From Chitinophagaceae bacterium (GTDB lineage: Bacteria > Bacteroidota > Bacteroidia > Chitinophagales > Chitinophagaceae), in the NCBI GenBank assembly GCA_016721085.1, contig JADKJI010000062.1, positions 123,693 to 187,692 of the forward strand: DNA of 64,000 nt. The letters are read 5' to 3'. Positions within the stretch are counted from its first letter, which is position 1; each line of letters begins with the position of its first letter. The notes beneath the pieces were generated by a model, which was not told the DNA's origin, ran no database searches, and saw only the letters and a program-made list of their open reading frames with translations. Shown one piece after another: positions 25,623 to 34,894 of this stretch. A program made the position numbers and the translations under genes.

Positions 25623-26639
25623 TTAAAAAGCGAAATTAACACTAACAGAGTAGACAACATTCAAAGGATTGGAATCGGTAGGTTGAAGATAATAATCAAA
25701 AAACACCTGAGGTTGGAATAAGAATTTACCCTTCATATAGCTTGCCCTCAAAACAGCACTGGCAGATTGTAAAGCAAAATCGGTTGATGCCGATGCATTA
25801 TTATTACTTGGAAGTGAATTGGTACGAATAGCATTTACATTATAAGTATAAGAAGTATTGAATCCGAATTGCTGTGTTCCGCTGTTAAGCATCAATACCG
25901 GAGTAATTGTTATATTATCCTTCTTAGTAATTACATCATACCAGTCAATATCCTTTCTTACTGATGCAGTAAGCGAAAAATCGCGTACAGATTCTTCATT
26001 CTTCACCGTTATATATAAACTCTGGTACTGTTGCAAACGTCGTGACCAAATCAATCTTTTTTCCTTTTCAAATTCGGTATTACTTCCCCATCCATAACTC
26101 ATACTTATAGTTGAACGTAACCACCAATTCTTATAAGTGAAATAAGCAAACAGTTCATCGTGTATGGGAGTGGTATAGAAAGACAAAGAATCCTTGTTGA
26201 AATATTTTGTATAAGAGATACCAGTGCTGAATTTTTTCTTCAACAAATCATATGAAGGACTAATTGCAAACTGATAAAAGGAAAACTGGCTGTTGTTGTT
26301 CATTGCAAAACCAACTGCGGATAAACCAATTCCGGATTTATGAAAATAGCCCACTGAAGGAGAGAATATCATTTTCTTTTCAGTAGTTACGAATACGGAA
26401 TTCTTATTTTCAAAACTGAAAAATCCGGTGCCCATTCCAAGACCTACAAAAAACATGCTTTTGGGCTTACTTAAAGAATCCAGGAAAAGATCGAAATCGG
26501 CCATCAAAGAATCCAATACAGCCGTCGTATCCTTATTCATGAACAAGGAATCGATCTTAGTCTGTTGAGCCATTACTGGAGTAACGGAAAAAACCAAGGA
26601 CAGGCCTGCAATAAGTAGACATACAATTTTTTTCTTCAT
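25623..26639 (-). CDS. hypothetical outer-membrane protein
   Basis: 338 residues with a signal peptide ending VTPVMAQ. The mature protein begins with a short helical, Asp-rich segment (DKDT-, SLMADFDLFLDSLSK), then about fourteen amphipathic strands such as FFVGLGMGTGFFSFEN and VLMLNSGTQQFGFNTSY. It ends in VSVNFAF with a terminal Phe, the usual signal for barrel insertion. I do not recognise a named family. It is alone on its strand between the porin and the metallophosphoesterase. Confidence 0.75.
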   Translation of the reverse strand: MKKKIVCLLIAGLSLVFSVTPVMAQQTKIDSLFMNKDTTAVLDSLMADFDLFLDSLSKPKSMFFVGLGMGTGFFSFENKNSVFVTTEKKMIFSPSVGYFHKSGIGLSAVGFAMNNNSQFSFYQFAISPSYDLLKKKFSTGISYTKYFNKDSLSFYTTPIHDELFAYFTYKNWWLRSTISMSYGWGSNTEFEKEKRLIWSRRLQQYQSLYITVKNEESVRDFSLTASVRKDIDWYDVITKKDNITITPVLMLNSGTQQFGFNTSYTYNVNAIRTNSLPSNNNASASTDFALQSASAVLRASYMKGKFLFQPQVFFDYYLQPTDSNPLNVVYSVSVNFAF

Positions 26640-26720
26640 CGAGGTAGCTTAGGATACTCCAAAGGCAATGACTGCCCCTAGAACGACCCTTTGAAGGCCA
26701 AAATTGCGAAAGGTTTAAAA

Positions 26721-27965
26721 TCAGGCCAGCTCTATTACAGTTATTTCTGGAAGTATGCCTACCCTGCCCGGATAGCCTATGAAGCCAAAGCCCCTGTTTA
26801 CATATAGTTTCTGCTTTTCCTCTTCATATAAACCCGCCCATTGCTTATACATATATTGAACAGGGCTCCATCGGAAACCCGGTATTTCAACCCCGAATTG
26901 CATACCGTGGGTATGGCCAGAAAGCATCAGGTCTATGTCGGGGTACGATTTCCTTACTTCCGCCTGCCAATGGCTTGGGTCATGGCTCATCAATATCTTG
27001 AATGGGTGTTTCTCAGAACCAGTATAGGCTTCCGACATTTTTCCGTACTTAGGAAAATTTCCCTTAGCGCTCCAGTTCTCAATACCTAATAATGCTATCG
27101 TTTCCCCGCCTTTTTCGAGCACCACATGCTCATTCATCAACAAGCGCCAACCCATTGTTGCATGAACTTTTTTGAGATTTTCCAGATTGGTCACTTTCGC
27201 CTCCGGACTCTCCCACCTCACATAATCGCCATAATCGTGATTGCCTAAAGTAGAGAATACACCCATTGGCGCACTAAGCTTACTGAAATGAGAAATATAA
27301 TCAGTCATTTCCGTATGCCTGTCGTTTACCAGGTCGCCAGTGAAAAGAATCAGATCTGGCTTTTCTTTCAATATCTTATCGATGCCCCTTTGAACCGCCT
27401 GCTCATCATTGAAACTACCTGAATGTATATCCGAAATATGTACAATCTTCAATCCCTTAAATGCAGAAGGTAAATTATCATAAGCCAGTTTTACACGAGT
27501 CAATTGATACCTGTACTTATTATTGAAACCATATAGTAATGTTCCAAACAATCCACCTCCTATTGCTAATCCCAACCAACTCATGAAAGTTGAACGGGTA
27601 ATTCCTTCTGATGTTTGGCTTATAGCTACTGTTGGATTGCTGTATAATTTGCCCAGTATCCACATAGAACCCCTTCGTATATCATCCATTGCTAAAAACA
27701 TAGAGGCTACAAGTTTGGAGAAGAAAAGTCCAACTATAATAGCAAACACATATGTACGAACTGCTTTTGGCCATGCTTCATAATTGATATTCGGCAACAT
27801 TATCATAATACCGAGGGCTACTACCGCAACCACCCAATAAACAATGAACAGGGTGGTACGAAGTTTAGGAGCAGTGGGAGCCACAACTTTTATAGCCTGA
27901 AATATGTACACATCCAATAGCACTATCAATCCAATTATGATCCATAAGAACCCGGAATTACGCAT
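26721..27965 (-). CDS. membrane-anchored metallophosphoesterase
   Basis: 414 residues. The N-terminal 150 residues hold four hydrophobic segments. A calcineurin-like phosphoesterase domain follows with all metal motifs: IVHISDIHSGSF (D-x-H), FTGDLVNDRH (GD), STLGNHDYG (GNHD), a His in LMSHDP and the closing SGHTHGMQFG. This is the YkuE/YaeI-like layout of membrane phosphoesterases; the substrate is not known. The gene reads toward the hypothetical outer-membrane gene with an 80-bp gap. Confidence 0.9.
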   Translation of the reverse strand: MRNSGFLWIIIGLIVLLDVYIFQAIKVVAPTAPKLRTTLFIVYWVVAVVALGIMIMLPNINYEAWPKAVRTYVFAIIVGLFFSKLVASMFLAMDDIRRGSMWILGKLYSNPTVAISQTSEGITRSTFMSWLGLAIGGGLFGTLLYGFNNKYRYQLTRVKLAYDNLPSAFKGLKIVHISDIHSGSFNDEQAVQRGIDKILKEKPDLILFTGDLVNDRHTEMTDYISHFSKLSAPMGVFSTLGNHDYGDYVRWESPEAKVTNLENLKKVHATMGWRLLMNEHVVLEKGGETIALLGIENWSAKGNFPKYGKMSEAYTGSEKHPFKILMSHDPSHWQAEVRKSYPDIDLMLSGHTHGMQFGVEIPGFRWSPVQYMYKQWAGLYEEEKQKLYVNRGFGFIGYPGRVGILPEITVIELA

Positions 27966-28014
27966 AAATTATTTTTAGAAAGTAAATATTATAATAAGCG
28001 GCTAGCCGCGTTTG

Positions 28015-28524
28015 TTAAAATTTGATGAAGTCGTCTAATTGCTGATTAATGGCAGCAAGAGTTCCCTTGTCTGATATGTTTCCATCTGCATCAAGTAATT
28101 TATCGACCTGCGATATCGGCAACTTATTTGGGTGAACCACAATCTGCAGATAATGCAGTATGCCAGTCATATGTTCCAATCCTCTCAAATTGCCCGCCCT
28201 TCCGGTAGATACCCCTGTTAGCAAAGACTTCTTCCCATCCCATGTATGTTTGTAATTGGAGATATCAATCATAAGCTTCAATACCCCGGGGATGCTGCCA
28301 TTATATTCTGGTAACACCCAGATAACTTTATTGGCTGGCTGAAGGGTATGAGATTGAAATTCGTCAAATTCCCTGTTCCTTTCCAGCCATTTCCAGCCTT
28401 CCAGAGAGAATAAATTAGCCTCAACCCCCTTCTGTTTTAATAAATCCTGATAGAGTCTTGCCACTTTGATAGTGTTGCTGTTCAGCCGGTTGGTTCCTGA
28501 TATGATGAGATAGTTCTGATTCAT
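28015..28524 (-). CDS. NADPH-dependent FMN reductase family protein
   Basis: 169-residue flavodoxin-fold oxidoreductase. IISGTNRLNSNTIKVA is the FMN phosphate-binding loop (S/T-x-R-x-x-S-x-T in the family). VLPEYNGSIPGVLKLMIDI is the strongly conserved P-E-Y-N-G-S-x-P-G-x-L-K-N-like flavin motif. LLTGVSTGRAGNLRGLEH is the third contact loop. Probably cytoplasmic and a quinone, azo or flavin reductase; the acceptor cannot be told. It is divergent from the UPF0173 hydrolase gene. Confidence 0.88.
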   Translation of the reverse strand: MNQNYLIISGTNRLNSNTIKVARLYQDLLKQKGVEANLFSLEGWKWLERNREFDEFQSHTLQPANKVIWVLPEYNGSIPGVLKLMIDISNYKHTWDGKKSLLTGVSTGRAGNLRGLEHMTGILHYLQIVVHPNKLPISQVDKLLDADGNISDKGTLAAINQQLDDFIKF

Positions 28525-28556
28525 GGTAACAAACTAACAAAGGGATTATGATTTGG

Positions 28557-28588
28557 TTGCCCTATTTTAAGGCGAAAGCGTAAATTTG
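28557..28588 (+). promoter_or_regulatory. promoter of the UPF0173 hydrolase gene
   Basis: TAAATTTG at 28581-28588 matches the Bacteroidota -7 consensus exactly. TTG at 28557-28559 (within TTTGGTTGCC) lies 21 bp upstream as the -33 element. This gives a leader of about 95 nt before the ATG at 28687. Confidence 0.6.
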
Positions 28589-28686
28589 CCGTCTTACAAA
28601 AAAAAGAGGCAAGGTAAAAGGTTTAGGGCAAAGTAGAAACAGCTATCTGATCCGTTACCAAACGAATCCTCTTTCAACAAAACTAT

Positions 28687-29370
28687 ATGCAATTCACTTA
28701 TTACGGACATTCCTGCTTTTCAATTACCGTAAACGGTAAGAAGTTAGTTTTCGACCCTTTTATCACCTATAATGAACTTGCCAAGGGTAAAGTGGATGTA
28801 AACAGTATTGAGGCAGATTATATCCTGCTTTCTCACGGGCATGTTGACCATATTGCAGATTGTGCGGCTATAGCCAACAGGACTGGAGCCAAGGTTATTT
28901 GTAACTGGGAAATCCATGAATGGCTGAATAAGCAGGGGGTAAACAATACCCATCCGATGAATACAGGCGGAAAATGGGACTTTGGCGACTTCTCCGTTAA
29001 GTGTACCGTAGCCCAACACTCCTCCAGTTTACCAGATGGCAGTTACGGTGGTAACCCTATGGGTTTCATTGTAATGAGTGAAGAAAAGAACTTCTATTAT
29101 AGTGGCGATACCGCCCTTACAATGGACATGCAATTGATTCCCCGCTGGGCAAAACTAAATTTTGCCGTTTTACCGATTGGCGACAACTTTACCATGGACG
29201 CTGCTGATGCTGCATTATGTGCACAATGGATAGGATGTGATACCGTAATTGGTGTACATTTCGATACCTTCGGCTTTATCAAGATCGACCATGAAAAAGC
29301 CGTAGAGGCCTTCAGTACTGCTGGTGCCAAACTGCACCTTGTACCGATCGGGAACAGCCTTATACTTTGA
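28687..29370 (+). CDS. UPF0173 metal-dependent hydrolase (metallo-beta-lactamase fold)
   Basis: 227 residues. The start MQFTYYGHSCFSI is the family signature, then LVFDPF and the metal motif LSHGHVDHIAD (H-x-H-x-D-H). AQHSSS supplies the third His, YYSGDTAL the bridging Asp, and GVHFDTF the last His. The set of metal ligands is complete. Members are conserved cytoplasmic hydrolases of unknown substrate. A 54-bp gap separates it from parA on the same strand. Confidence 0.92.
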   Translation: MQFTYYGHSCFSITVNGKKLVFDPFITYNELAKGKVDVNSIEADYILLSHGHVDHIADCAAIANRTGAKVICNWEIHEWLNKQGVNNTHPMNTGGKWDFGDFSVKCTVAQHSSSLPDGSYGGNPMGFIVMSEEKNFYYSGDTALTMDMQLIPRWAKLNFAVLPIGDNFTMDAADAALCAQWIGCDTVIGVHFDTFGFIKIDHEKAVEAFSTAGAKLHLVPIGNSLIL

Positions 29371-29424
29371 TACTGAACTGATTCATCACTATAAAAAATT
29401 CACCGCCCCGCAGCGGCTTTGGGT

Positions 29425-30225
29425 ATGGCAAGAGTAATAGGAGTAGCTAACCAGAAAGGAGGAGTGGGAAAAACCACTTCAGCGATTAATCTGGCCGCCA
29501 GTTTAGGCGTTTTGGAATTCAGGACACTACTGGTTGATGCCGATCCGCAGGCAAACAGCACCACCGGTATGGGATTCGATCTGCATAATATACAGCAGAG
29601 CCTGTACGACTGCATGGTTAACAGCATCCCTGCCCGAGATGTGGTCCTTAAATCGGATATCCCTTACCTCGATGTCATCCCATCTCATATAGACCTGGTA
29701 GGTGCAGAAATAGAAATGATTAATCATCCCAACAGGGAGTCGGTTCTCAAGAATATCCTGGCATTGGTTAAGAATGATTATGATTTTGTAATCATCGACT
29801 GCTCACCTTCGCTCGGATTGATTACTGTGAATGCACTCGTTGCCTCCGACTCAGTGATTGTACCTGTACAAACAGAATTCTTCGCCTTGGAAGGATTAGG
29901 AAAATTATTAAACACCATCAAGATAGTTCAGAGCCGATTGAACACCGAATTACAGATAGAAGGAATTTTGATGACCATGTATGATGGTCGCCTTCGTCTT
30001 TGTAACCAGGTGGTAAGTGAAGTAAGAAAGCATTTCGATGAAATGGTATTCAGTACCATCATTCATCGTAACACAAAAATCAGCGAAGCCCCCAGTGTAG
30101 GTAAACCCGTAATCCTTTACGACGCCCAAAGCAAAGGATCTATGAATTACCTGAATCTGGCAAAAGAGATTTTACAGAAGAATAATATGACGAAGATTAG
30201 TCAGGAAGATAGGATACTTGAGTAG
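29425..30225 (+). CDS. parA: chromosome partitioning ATPase ParA (Soj)
   Basis: Deviant Walker ATPase that acts with ParB in chromosome segregation, 266 residues from the ATG at 29425 (the TTG two codons upstream is less likely). The P-loop is ANQKGGVGKTTSA with the signature Lys of the ParA/MinD class. LVDADPQANSTTGMG is Walker A', and FVIIDCSPSLG is Walker B. The order parA, parB, DUF5683, dapB is conserved among Bacteroidota and indicates the chromosomal copy, often close to the replication origin. Confidence 0.95.
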   Translation: MARVIGVANQKGGVGKTTSAINLAASLGVLEFRTLLVDADPQANSTTGMGFDLHNIQQSLYDCMVNSIPARDVVLKSDIPYLDVIPSHIDLVGAEIEMINHPNRESVLKNILALVKNDYDFVIIDCSPSLGLITVNALVASDSVIVPVQTEFFALEGLGKLLNTIKIVQSRLNTELQIEGILMTMYDGRLRLCNQVVSEVRKHFDEMVFSTIIHRNTKISEAPSVGKPVILYDAQSKGSMNYLNLAKEILQKNNMTKISQEDRILE

Positions 30226-30377
30226 GTTCAAAAGGTTCCAGAAGTTCAAGATGTTCCATAGGTTTTCAGGTCCATCATCAAAACAAAAGGCTAACATTTT
30301 TTTATACAGTACCACTTCAGAACTTATGGATTTTATGGAACAAATGGAACCTATTGAACTAATGAAACCCATGAAAA
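30224..30377. repeat. inverted TTCAAAAGG / GAACCTATT word arrays between parA and parB
   Basis: GGTTCAAAAGGTTCCAGAAG, then TTCAAGATGTTCCATAGGTT lies directly after the parA stop. From 30326 the opposite orientation appears: AGAACTTATGG, GGAACAAATGGAACC, TATTGAACTAATGAAACC. The unit is a roughly nine-base GAAC word. It has no central GACGCAGAG palindrome. I looked for parS-like sequence here and saw none. Confidence 0.7.
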
Positions 30378-30395
30378 ATTAAACAACCGAACAGC

Positions 30396-31313
30396 ATGTC
30401 AACCCCCAAGAAAAATAACGAACTGCTTGGCAAAGGAATCCGCTCCTTGCTACAAAGTATAGATTCTGATTTGAAGACCAATACAGGCAATCTGAAAACA
30501 TCTGTAGTAGAGGCTGTGACTTCTATGCAGCGTATTGCCGTTACCGATATAGATACCAACCCTAAACAACCCCGCCGTGATTTTGATGAACAGGCTTTGC
30601 AGGAACTGGCGGCTTCTATAAAATTGCATGACCTGGTTCAGCCTATAACTGTTTCTCAATTACCCAATGGCCGTTACAGGTTGATTTCGGGTGAAAGAAG
30701 GTGGAGAGCTGCAAAAATTGCAGGACTTAATGATGTACCCGCTTACATTAGACAAGCCAATGACCAGCAATTATTGGAACTGGCCTTATTGGAAAACCTG
30801 CAAAGGGAAGACCTTAATGCCATGGAAATAGCATTGAGCTATAAGAGAATGATGGATGAACTTAACCACACACAGGAACAAGTGGCTGAGCGTATGGGTA
30901 AGGAAAGAAGTACGGTTGCCAACTATGTTCGCTTGCTTCGTCTGCCGCCAGATATCCAGGTAGCAGTAAGAAAAGGTGAAATTAGCATGGGACATGCAAG
31001 AGCCTTAATTAACGTAGATACCATAGATAAGCAACTTTTCATATTCCATGAAACGGTGGAAAGAAAGTTATCTGTAAGACAAACAGAAGAGCTGGTTCGT
31101 AAACTTTATAAAGTAGCTGACCCTGTTAAAAATTCGGTAAAAGCCCAGTTACCGCCAGCCTACAAAAAAATTGAAGATAATTTAGCTGCTCATTTCAGCA
31201 CCCGCGTAAAACTGCAGCATAGCAAGAAAGGAAATGGCAGTATTACAATCGAATATTATTCATTAGACGACCTGAATAAAGTACTCGACCTGGTAGGTGT
31301 TACAGCAAATTAA
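30396..31313 (+). CDS. parB: chromosome partitioning protein ParB (Spo0J)
   Basis: 305 residues; binds parS sites and spreads as a CTP-dependent clamp. The N-terminal ParB/Sulfiredoxin-like domain carries NPKQPRRDFDEQALQELA and the CTP-binding LISGERRWRAAK motif. LLENLQREDLNAMEIA is the next conserved box. A helix-turn-helix follows in TQEQVAERMGKERSTVANYV, and the C-terminal part is the dimerisation domain. Length and motifs are normal. Confidence 0.95.
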   Translation: MSTPKKNNELLGKGIRSLLQSIDSDLKTNTGNLKTSVVEAVTSMQRIAVTDIDTNPKQPRRDFDEQALQELAASIKLHDLVQPITVSQLPNGRYRLISGERRWRAAKIAGLNDVPAYIRQANDQQLLELALLENLQREDLNAMEIALSYKRMMDELNHTQEQVAERMGKERSTVANYVRLLRLPPDIQVAVRKGEISMGHARALINVDTIDKQLFIFHETVERKLSVRQTEELVRKLYKVADPVKNSVKAQLPPAYKKIEDNLAAHFSTRVKLQHSKKGNGSITIEYYSLDDLNKVLDLVGVTAN

Positions 31314-31315
31314 GT

Positions 31316-31729
31316 ATGGCACGTGTTTTCATTTTAGTTTTAGCCTTTCTTTTACAGTACACTGTAAGCTTGTCCCAAAAACAAGATACAGTTGTAGTGA
31401 ATGGTTCCCTGCCAAAGCCTTCCGTTTTAGAAAGGCAGGACAGTCTTTATAAGGCAAGATTCAATCCCAGGAAAGCGACTATACGTTCAGCCATCATTCC
31501 CGGATGGGGACAGGCTTACAATAAAAAATATTGGAAGATCCCAATAGTATATGGTGCCATTGGGGTTCCAACTTATACCTTTTTCTATAATAAGAAATGG
31601 TATAATGAAACCCGGAAAGCTGCAAAAATGCTGGCATCTGATCCTCCAGATACCGCCAACTACCGGAACAGGATTGATGAAAAACTCTGGGCATTCTTCT
31701 CCTCCCCAATGGTCTCAACTCTTTGTTAA
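31316..31729 (+). CDS. DUF5683 domain protein, N-terminal part
   Basis: Starts 2 bp after parB with a signal peptide (FILVLAFLLQYTVSLSQ). SVLERQDSLYKARFNPRKAT and IRSAIIPGWGQAYNKKYWKIP are the hallmark of DUF5683, a Bacteroidota protein regularly found between parB and dapB. The frame goes wrong after AFFSSP (MVSTLC, stop); one missing A near 31708 would continue it as NGLNSLLNYRNQF in the next frame. Function unknown; a cell-envelope location is likely. Confidence 0.83.
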   Translation: MARVFILVLAFLLQYTVSLSQKQDTVVVNGSLPKPSVLERQDSLYKARFNPRKATIRSAIIPGWGQAYNKKYWKIPIVYGAIGVPTYTFFYNKKWYNETRKAAKMLASDPPDTANYRNRIDEKLWAFFSSPMVSTLC

Positions 31730-31968
31730 ATTACCGCAACCAGTTCAGACGGGATATGGATTATTCCATCCTCTTCATCATACTTACCTGGGGACTGAAT
31801 GTTGTAGACGCCACTGTTGATGCCCATTTAAAAGGCTTCGACATCAGCGACAACCTCTCACTACAAATTAGACCCACCATCCTACAGGGTTCATCAACTG
31901 CAGGGATGAGTTTTGTATTTACGCTGGGTGGGAAATCGTCAAAAGCCATAACTTCACAAACTAAGTAA
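31708..31968 (+). pseudogene. frame-shifted C-terminus of the DUF5683 protein
   Basis: From AAT at 31708 this frame reads NGLNSLLNYRNQFRRDMDYS, then ILFIILTWGLNVVDATVDAH and the final LSLQIRPTIL strand, which is the normal end of DUF5683 proteins (the DATVDAHL motif). It joins the upstream frame if one base is added. The whole gene would be 31316-31968, about 218 residues. Confidence 0.78.
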
Positions 31969-32106
31969 GTTCAAGAGGTTCCATAGGTTCATGAAGTTCA
32001 AAAAGTTCCTATGGGTTACATTCAAACTTAATAGTAGCTATTTGTTTGGGAGATACACCTAAGAACTTATTGAACCTATTGAACATTTTGAACTTATTGA
32101 ACTAAA
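31966..32106. repeat. inverted AAGTTCAAG / GAACTTATT word arrays before dapB
   Basis: AAGTTCAAGAGGTTCCATAGG, with further AAGTTCAAAAAGTTCCTATG, occupies 31967-32014. After a unique centre of about 55 bp, AGAACTTATTGAACC, TATTGAACATTTTGAACTT and ATTGAACT run to 32103. The two arrays are in opposite orientation, so a long imperfect hairpin is possible. It occupies the whole gap between the DUF5683 gene and dapB. Confidence 0.7.
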
Positions 32107-32118
32107 ATAATTCACTAC

Positions 32119-32835
32119 ATGAAGATTGCCCTGATTGGTTACGGAAAAATGGGAAAAGCCATAGAAGAAATTGCCCTGCAAAGGGGACATGAAATTGTAT
32201 TGACAATTGATATTAGTAATGCTGCAGATTTAACTGCCGCTAATCTTTCAAAAGCGGATGTAGCTATTGAATTTACTGGACCCGAAAGTGCTTTTGGCAA
32301 TGTGATGAAATGTATGGAAGCAGGTATTCCATTAGTAGTGGGTTCAACAGGATGGTTGCAGCATTTACAGGATGCTGAAGCAGCATGTAAGAAATCAGGT
32401 GCCGCCCTTTTAGTAGCAAGTAATTTCAGCGTTGGTGTGAATATATTTTTCGAAATCAATAAGAAACTGGCGCAACTGATGGCTCCGCATAAGGATTATG
32501 ATGTTGCTCTTGAAGAAATTCATCATACACAGAAAAAAGACGCTCCAAGTGGAACAGCTATTACTTTGGCAGAACAAGTACTGGCTTCTATAAAAAACAA
32601 AACGCATTGGGTGAATACGGCAGCCGTAAATCCAGATGACTTATCAATTATCAGTAAAAGGATCGATCCGGCTCCTGGTACCCATACTATCACATATAGC
32701 AGCGCCATTGATGATATTGAGATAAGGCATACAGCCCATAATCGAAAAGGCTTTGCCACCGGAGCCGTATTGGCTGCTGAATTCCTTGCTGGTAAAAAAG
32801 GAATCTACACAATGAGTGATGTTCTTGGGTTTTAA
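32119..32835 (+). CDS. dapB: 4-hydroxy-tetrahydrodipicolinate reductase DapB
   Basis: NAD(P)H-dependent reductase of lysine and diaminopimelate biosynthesis, 238 residues, slightly short but usual for Bacteroidota. The nucleotide-binding motif is IALIGYGKMGKAIEEIA. VAIEFTGPES and VVGSTGW follow. The catalytic signature EIHHTQKKDAPSGTA holds the active His and Lys. RTAHNRKGFATGA-like sequence (IRHTAHNRKGFATGAVLAA) closes the substrate domain. It sits downstream of parAB as in related genomes. Confidence 0.95.
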   Translation: MKIALIGYGKMGKAIEEIALQRGHEIVLTIDISNAADLTAANLSKADVAIEFTGPESAFGNVMKCMEAGIPLVVGSTGWLQHLQDAEAACKKSGAALLVASNFSVGVNIFFEINKKLAQLMAPHKDYDVALEEIHHTQKKDAPSGTAITLAEQVLASIKNKTHWVNTAAVNPDDLSIISKRIDPAPGTHTITYSSAIDDIEIRHTAHNRKGFATGAVLAAEFLAGKKGIYTMSDVLGF

Positions 32836-32857
32836 TGTTCATTAAACCGCTACTGGT

Positions 32858-33337
32858 ATGAAACGAATCTTTATTGCAGGATGGCTGCTCTTATCCATTA
32901 CAAGCTTGTTTTCACAAAGCAAAGCTGATAGTCTCAAAAAGCTATTGATACAGGAAACCGTTCCCGCCAATCAAATTGAATGGCTGATAAAGATCAGCGA
33001 TGAATACAGAGTATCGAATACCGATTCAAGTTTTTTCTATGCTACAAAAGCAAAAGAAAAACTGGCAAGCAAATACGATACATTACAATCGGCAAGAGCA
33101 GCTCTCAATATCGCCTACTATTATAATATCAATGGCAGTTCAGATAAGTCGCTCGAGATAATAGATGCAACCATTAAACAGCTTGAAGCAAGCCATCAGA
33201 ACAATTCCATCACCGCACAGCATTACTCACTTTCAGGAATCTGCTTAATGAAACTGGACCAGAAAAAAGCGGCACTGGAACGTTTTTATAAAGCCCTCCG
33301 TATCGCGGAATCTATCGGAGATCATACAACGAAGTGA
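32858..33337 (+). CDS. TPR sensor histidine kinase, N-terminal part
   Basis: Signal peptide (MKRIFIAGWLLLSITSLFSQ) followed by tetratricopeptide-like helices, e.g. ARAALNIAYYYNINGSSDKS and HYSLSGICLMKLDQKKAALE. The frame ends as DHTTK-stop, but the adjoining frame continues the TPR series with NEVRAQANIGWVMMETNQFE. One missing A in the AACAAC region at 33326-33330 explains the break. The complete protein would be 32858-34812, about 650 residues. Confidence 0.78.
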   Translation: MKRIFIAGWLLLSITSLFSQSKADSLKKLLIQETVPANQIEWLIKISDEYRVSNTDSSFFYATKAKEKLASKYDTLQSARAALNIAYYYNINGSSDKSLEIIDATIKQLEASHQNNSITAQHYSLSGICLMKLDQKKAALERFYKALRIAESIGDHTTK

Positions 33338-34812
33338 GGGCTCAGGCGAATATTGGATGGGTGATGATGGAAACAAACCAATTCGAAAAAGCTATTCAGA
33401 GTATCAAAGGAGCTCTTGAAACAATCCGAAAATATAACATTACTACAATCAAAAGCGGAGGAGTACTCTATAACAATATGGCCTCCTGTTTTGGATCATT
33501 AAACCAATTGGACAGCGCCAAAAAGTATGCACAATTAGGTATTGAATTTGCAAGGAAAAATGAAGACGTAGCTGGGGAAGCTAATGGCCTTTTCATTTTG
33601 GGTACTGCTTTTGAAAAACAGGGCAAATACGCAGAAGCCCTTGAAAACTTCCAGAAAGCACAACCTATCAGAGAGAAAGCAGGTGATCCTTTCTTTATTG
33701 TTTCTGACCTGGCTGAAATATCATCGCTTTATGCACGAATGGGTAAGACCGATGAAGGGATTGCCACTTCAGTGAAAGCATTAAAAATAGCAAAGGAGAA
33801 TAATCTGGAAGCAAAACTCCCAATGATATATTCAGCTCTTGCTAGTAATTATGAAACAAAAGGCGATTTTAAAAATGCCTTGAAAACATATAAGATACTG
33901 AACGAGCTGAAAGATAGTATCTACAACGATGCTAACCCAAAAGCGTTAGCAGAAATGCAAACACGGTACGAAACTGAAAAGAAAGAACAACAGATCTTAC
34001 TTCAGAAATCGGAACTGGAATTGCAGCAATCTGAATTAGTACGAAAGAATATTACGCTTGCAGCAATAATAATCTTAGCCTTGTTGGGAGTATTATTACT
34101 CTGGTCCTGGTTCAGAAGGCAACAACTGAAAATAAGAGCCGCCCGCCAGGCTGAAAATATCCGTCAACAGGAATTAGCTACAAAAGCAGTATTGGAAGCT
34201 GAAGAAAGAGAGAGACAAAGAATTGCAAAAGATTTACATGATGGTGTTGGACAAATAATGAGTGCTGCCAAAATGAATCTCTCGGCTTTTGAGAATGAAA
34301 TTCTTTTCACTAATCCTGAACAGAAACTTAAATTCGAAAAGATCATTGACCTGGTTGATGAATCTTGCAAGGAAGTACGTTCCGTTTCACATAATATGAT
34401 GCCGAATGCCCTTCTGAAAACAGGGCTTACTGCCGCTATCAGGGAATTCATCGATAAGATTGATTACAGTGTATTGAAAGTGGAATTATCAAGTGAAGGA
34501 TTAAATGAGCGACTCGATAGCAATACAGAAACGGTACTATATAGGGTGATACAAGAATGCGTCAATAATGTAATCAAGCATTCCGGAGCCAACCATCTTG
34601 ATATTTCATTGATAAAAGACAATGAAGGCATCAGTGCTACCATTGAAGACAATGGGAAAGGCTTTGACTCAAAAGATAACAGTAAGTTTGAAGGAATTGG
34701 ACTTAAGAATATCCGCACCAGGGTGGAATACCTAAAAGGATCTGTTGAATTTGATTCCAAACCTGGGAAAGGTACATTGGTGGCAATTCATATTCCTGCC
34801 ATGACTGCTTAA
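33334..34812 (+). CDS. TPR sensor histidine kinase (HisKA_3 type), main part
   Basis: Further TPRs (residues 1-190), a coiled coil (LQKSELELQQSELVRKN), one transmembrane helix (ITLAAIIILALLGVLLLWSW) and a NarX/DesK-type kinase core. The phosphoacceptor His is in RIAKDLHDGVGQIMSAAKM. The N-box is VIQECVNNVIKHSGA, and the G-box GIGLKNIRTRVEYLKG. The GTG at 33334 is merely the first start in this frame; the real beginning is the signal peptide at 32858. The TPRs would lie in the periplasm. The LuxR-type regulator 82 bp downstream is its likely partner. Confidence 0.9.
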   Translation: MRAQANIGWVMMETNQFEKAIQSIKGALETIRKYNITTIKSGGVLYNNMASCFGSLNQLDSAKKYAQLGIEFARKNEDVAGEANGLFILGTAFEKQGKYAEALENFQKAQPIREKAGDPFFIVSDLAEISSLYARMGKTDEGIATSVKALKIAKENNLEAKLPMIYSALASNYETKGDFKNALKTYKILNELKDSIYNDANPKALAEMQTRYETEKKEQQILLQKSELELQQSELVRKNITLAAIIILALLGVLLLWSWFRRQQLKIRAARQAENIRQQELATKAVLEAEERERQRIAKDLHDGVGQIMSAAKMNLSAFENEILFTNPEQKLKFEKIIDLVDESCKEVRSVSHNMMPNALLKTGLTAAIREFIDKIDYSVLKVELSSEGLNERLDSNTETVLYRVIQECVNNVIKHSGANHLDISLIKDNEGISATIEDNGKGFDSKDNSKFEGIGLKNIRTRVEYLKGSVEFDSKPGKGTLVAIHIPAMTA

Positions 34813-34894
34813 CAAAAAATTGTACTATATTAACAGTGCTATATGACTTTTAAAATTTCACAATCCGTCTGATCACTAAAGTAGTTAAGGCTGT

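Noticed and set aside
30226..30395. parS site near parAB
   Set aside because: Looked for TGTTTCACGTGAAACA-like or GTTCCACGTGGAAC-like 16-mers; the GAAC words here lack the central CACGTG and are the repeat words found elsewhere. CACGTG at 31319 lies in GGCACGTGTTTT, with too many mismatches.
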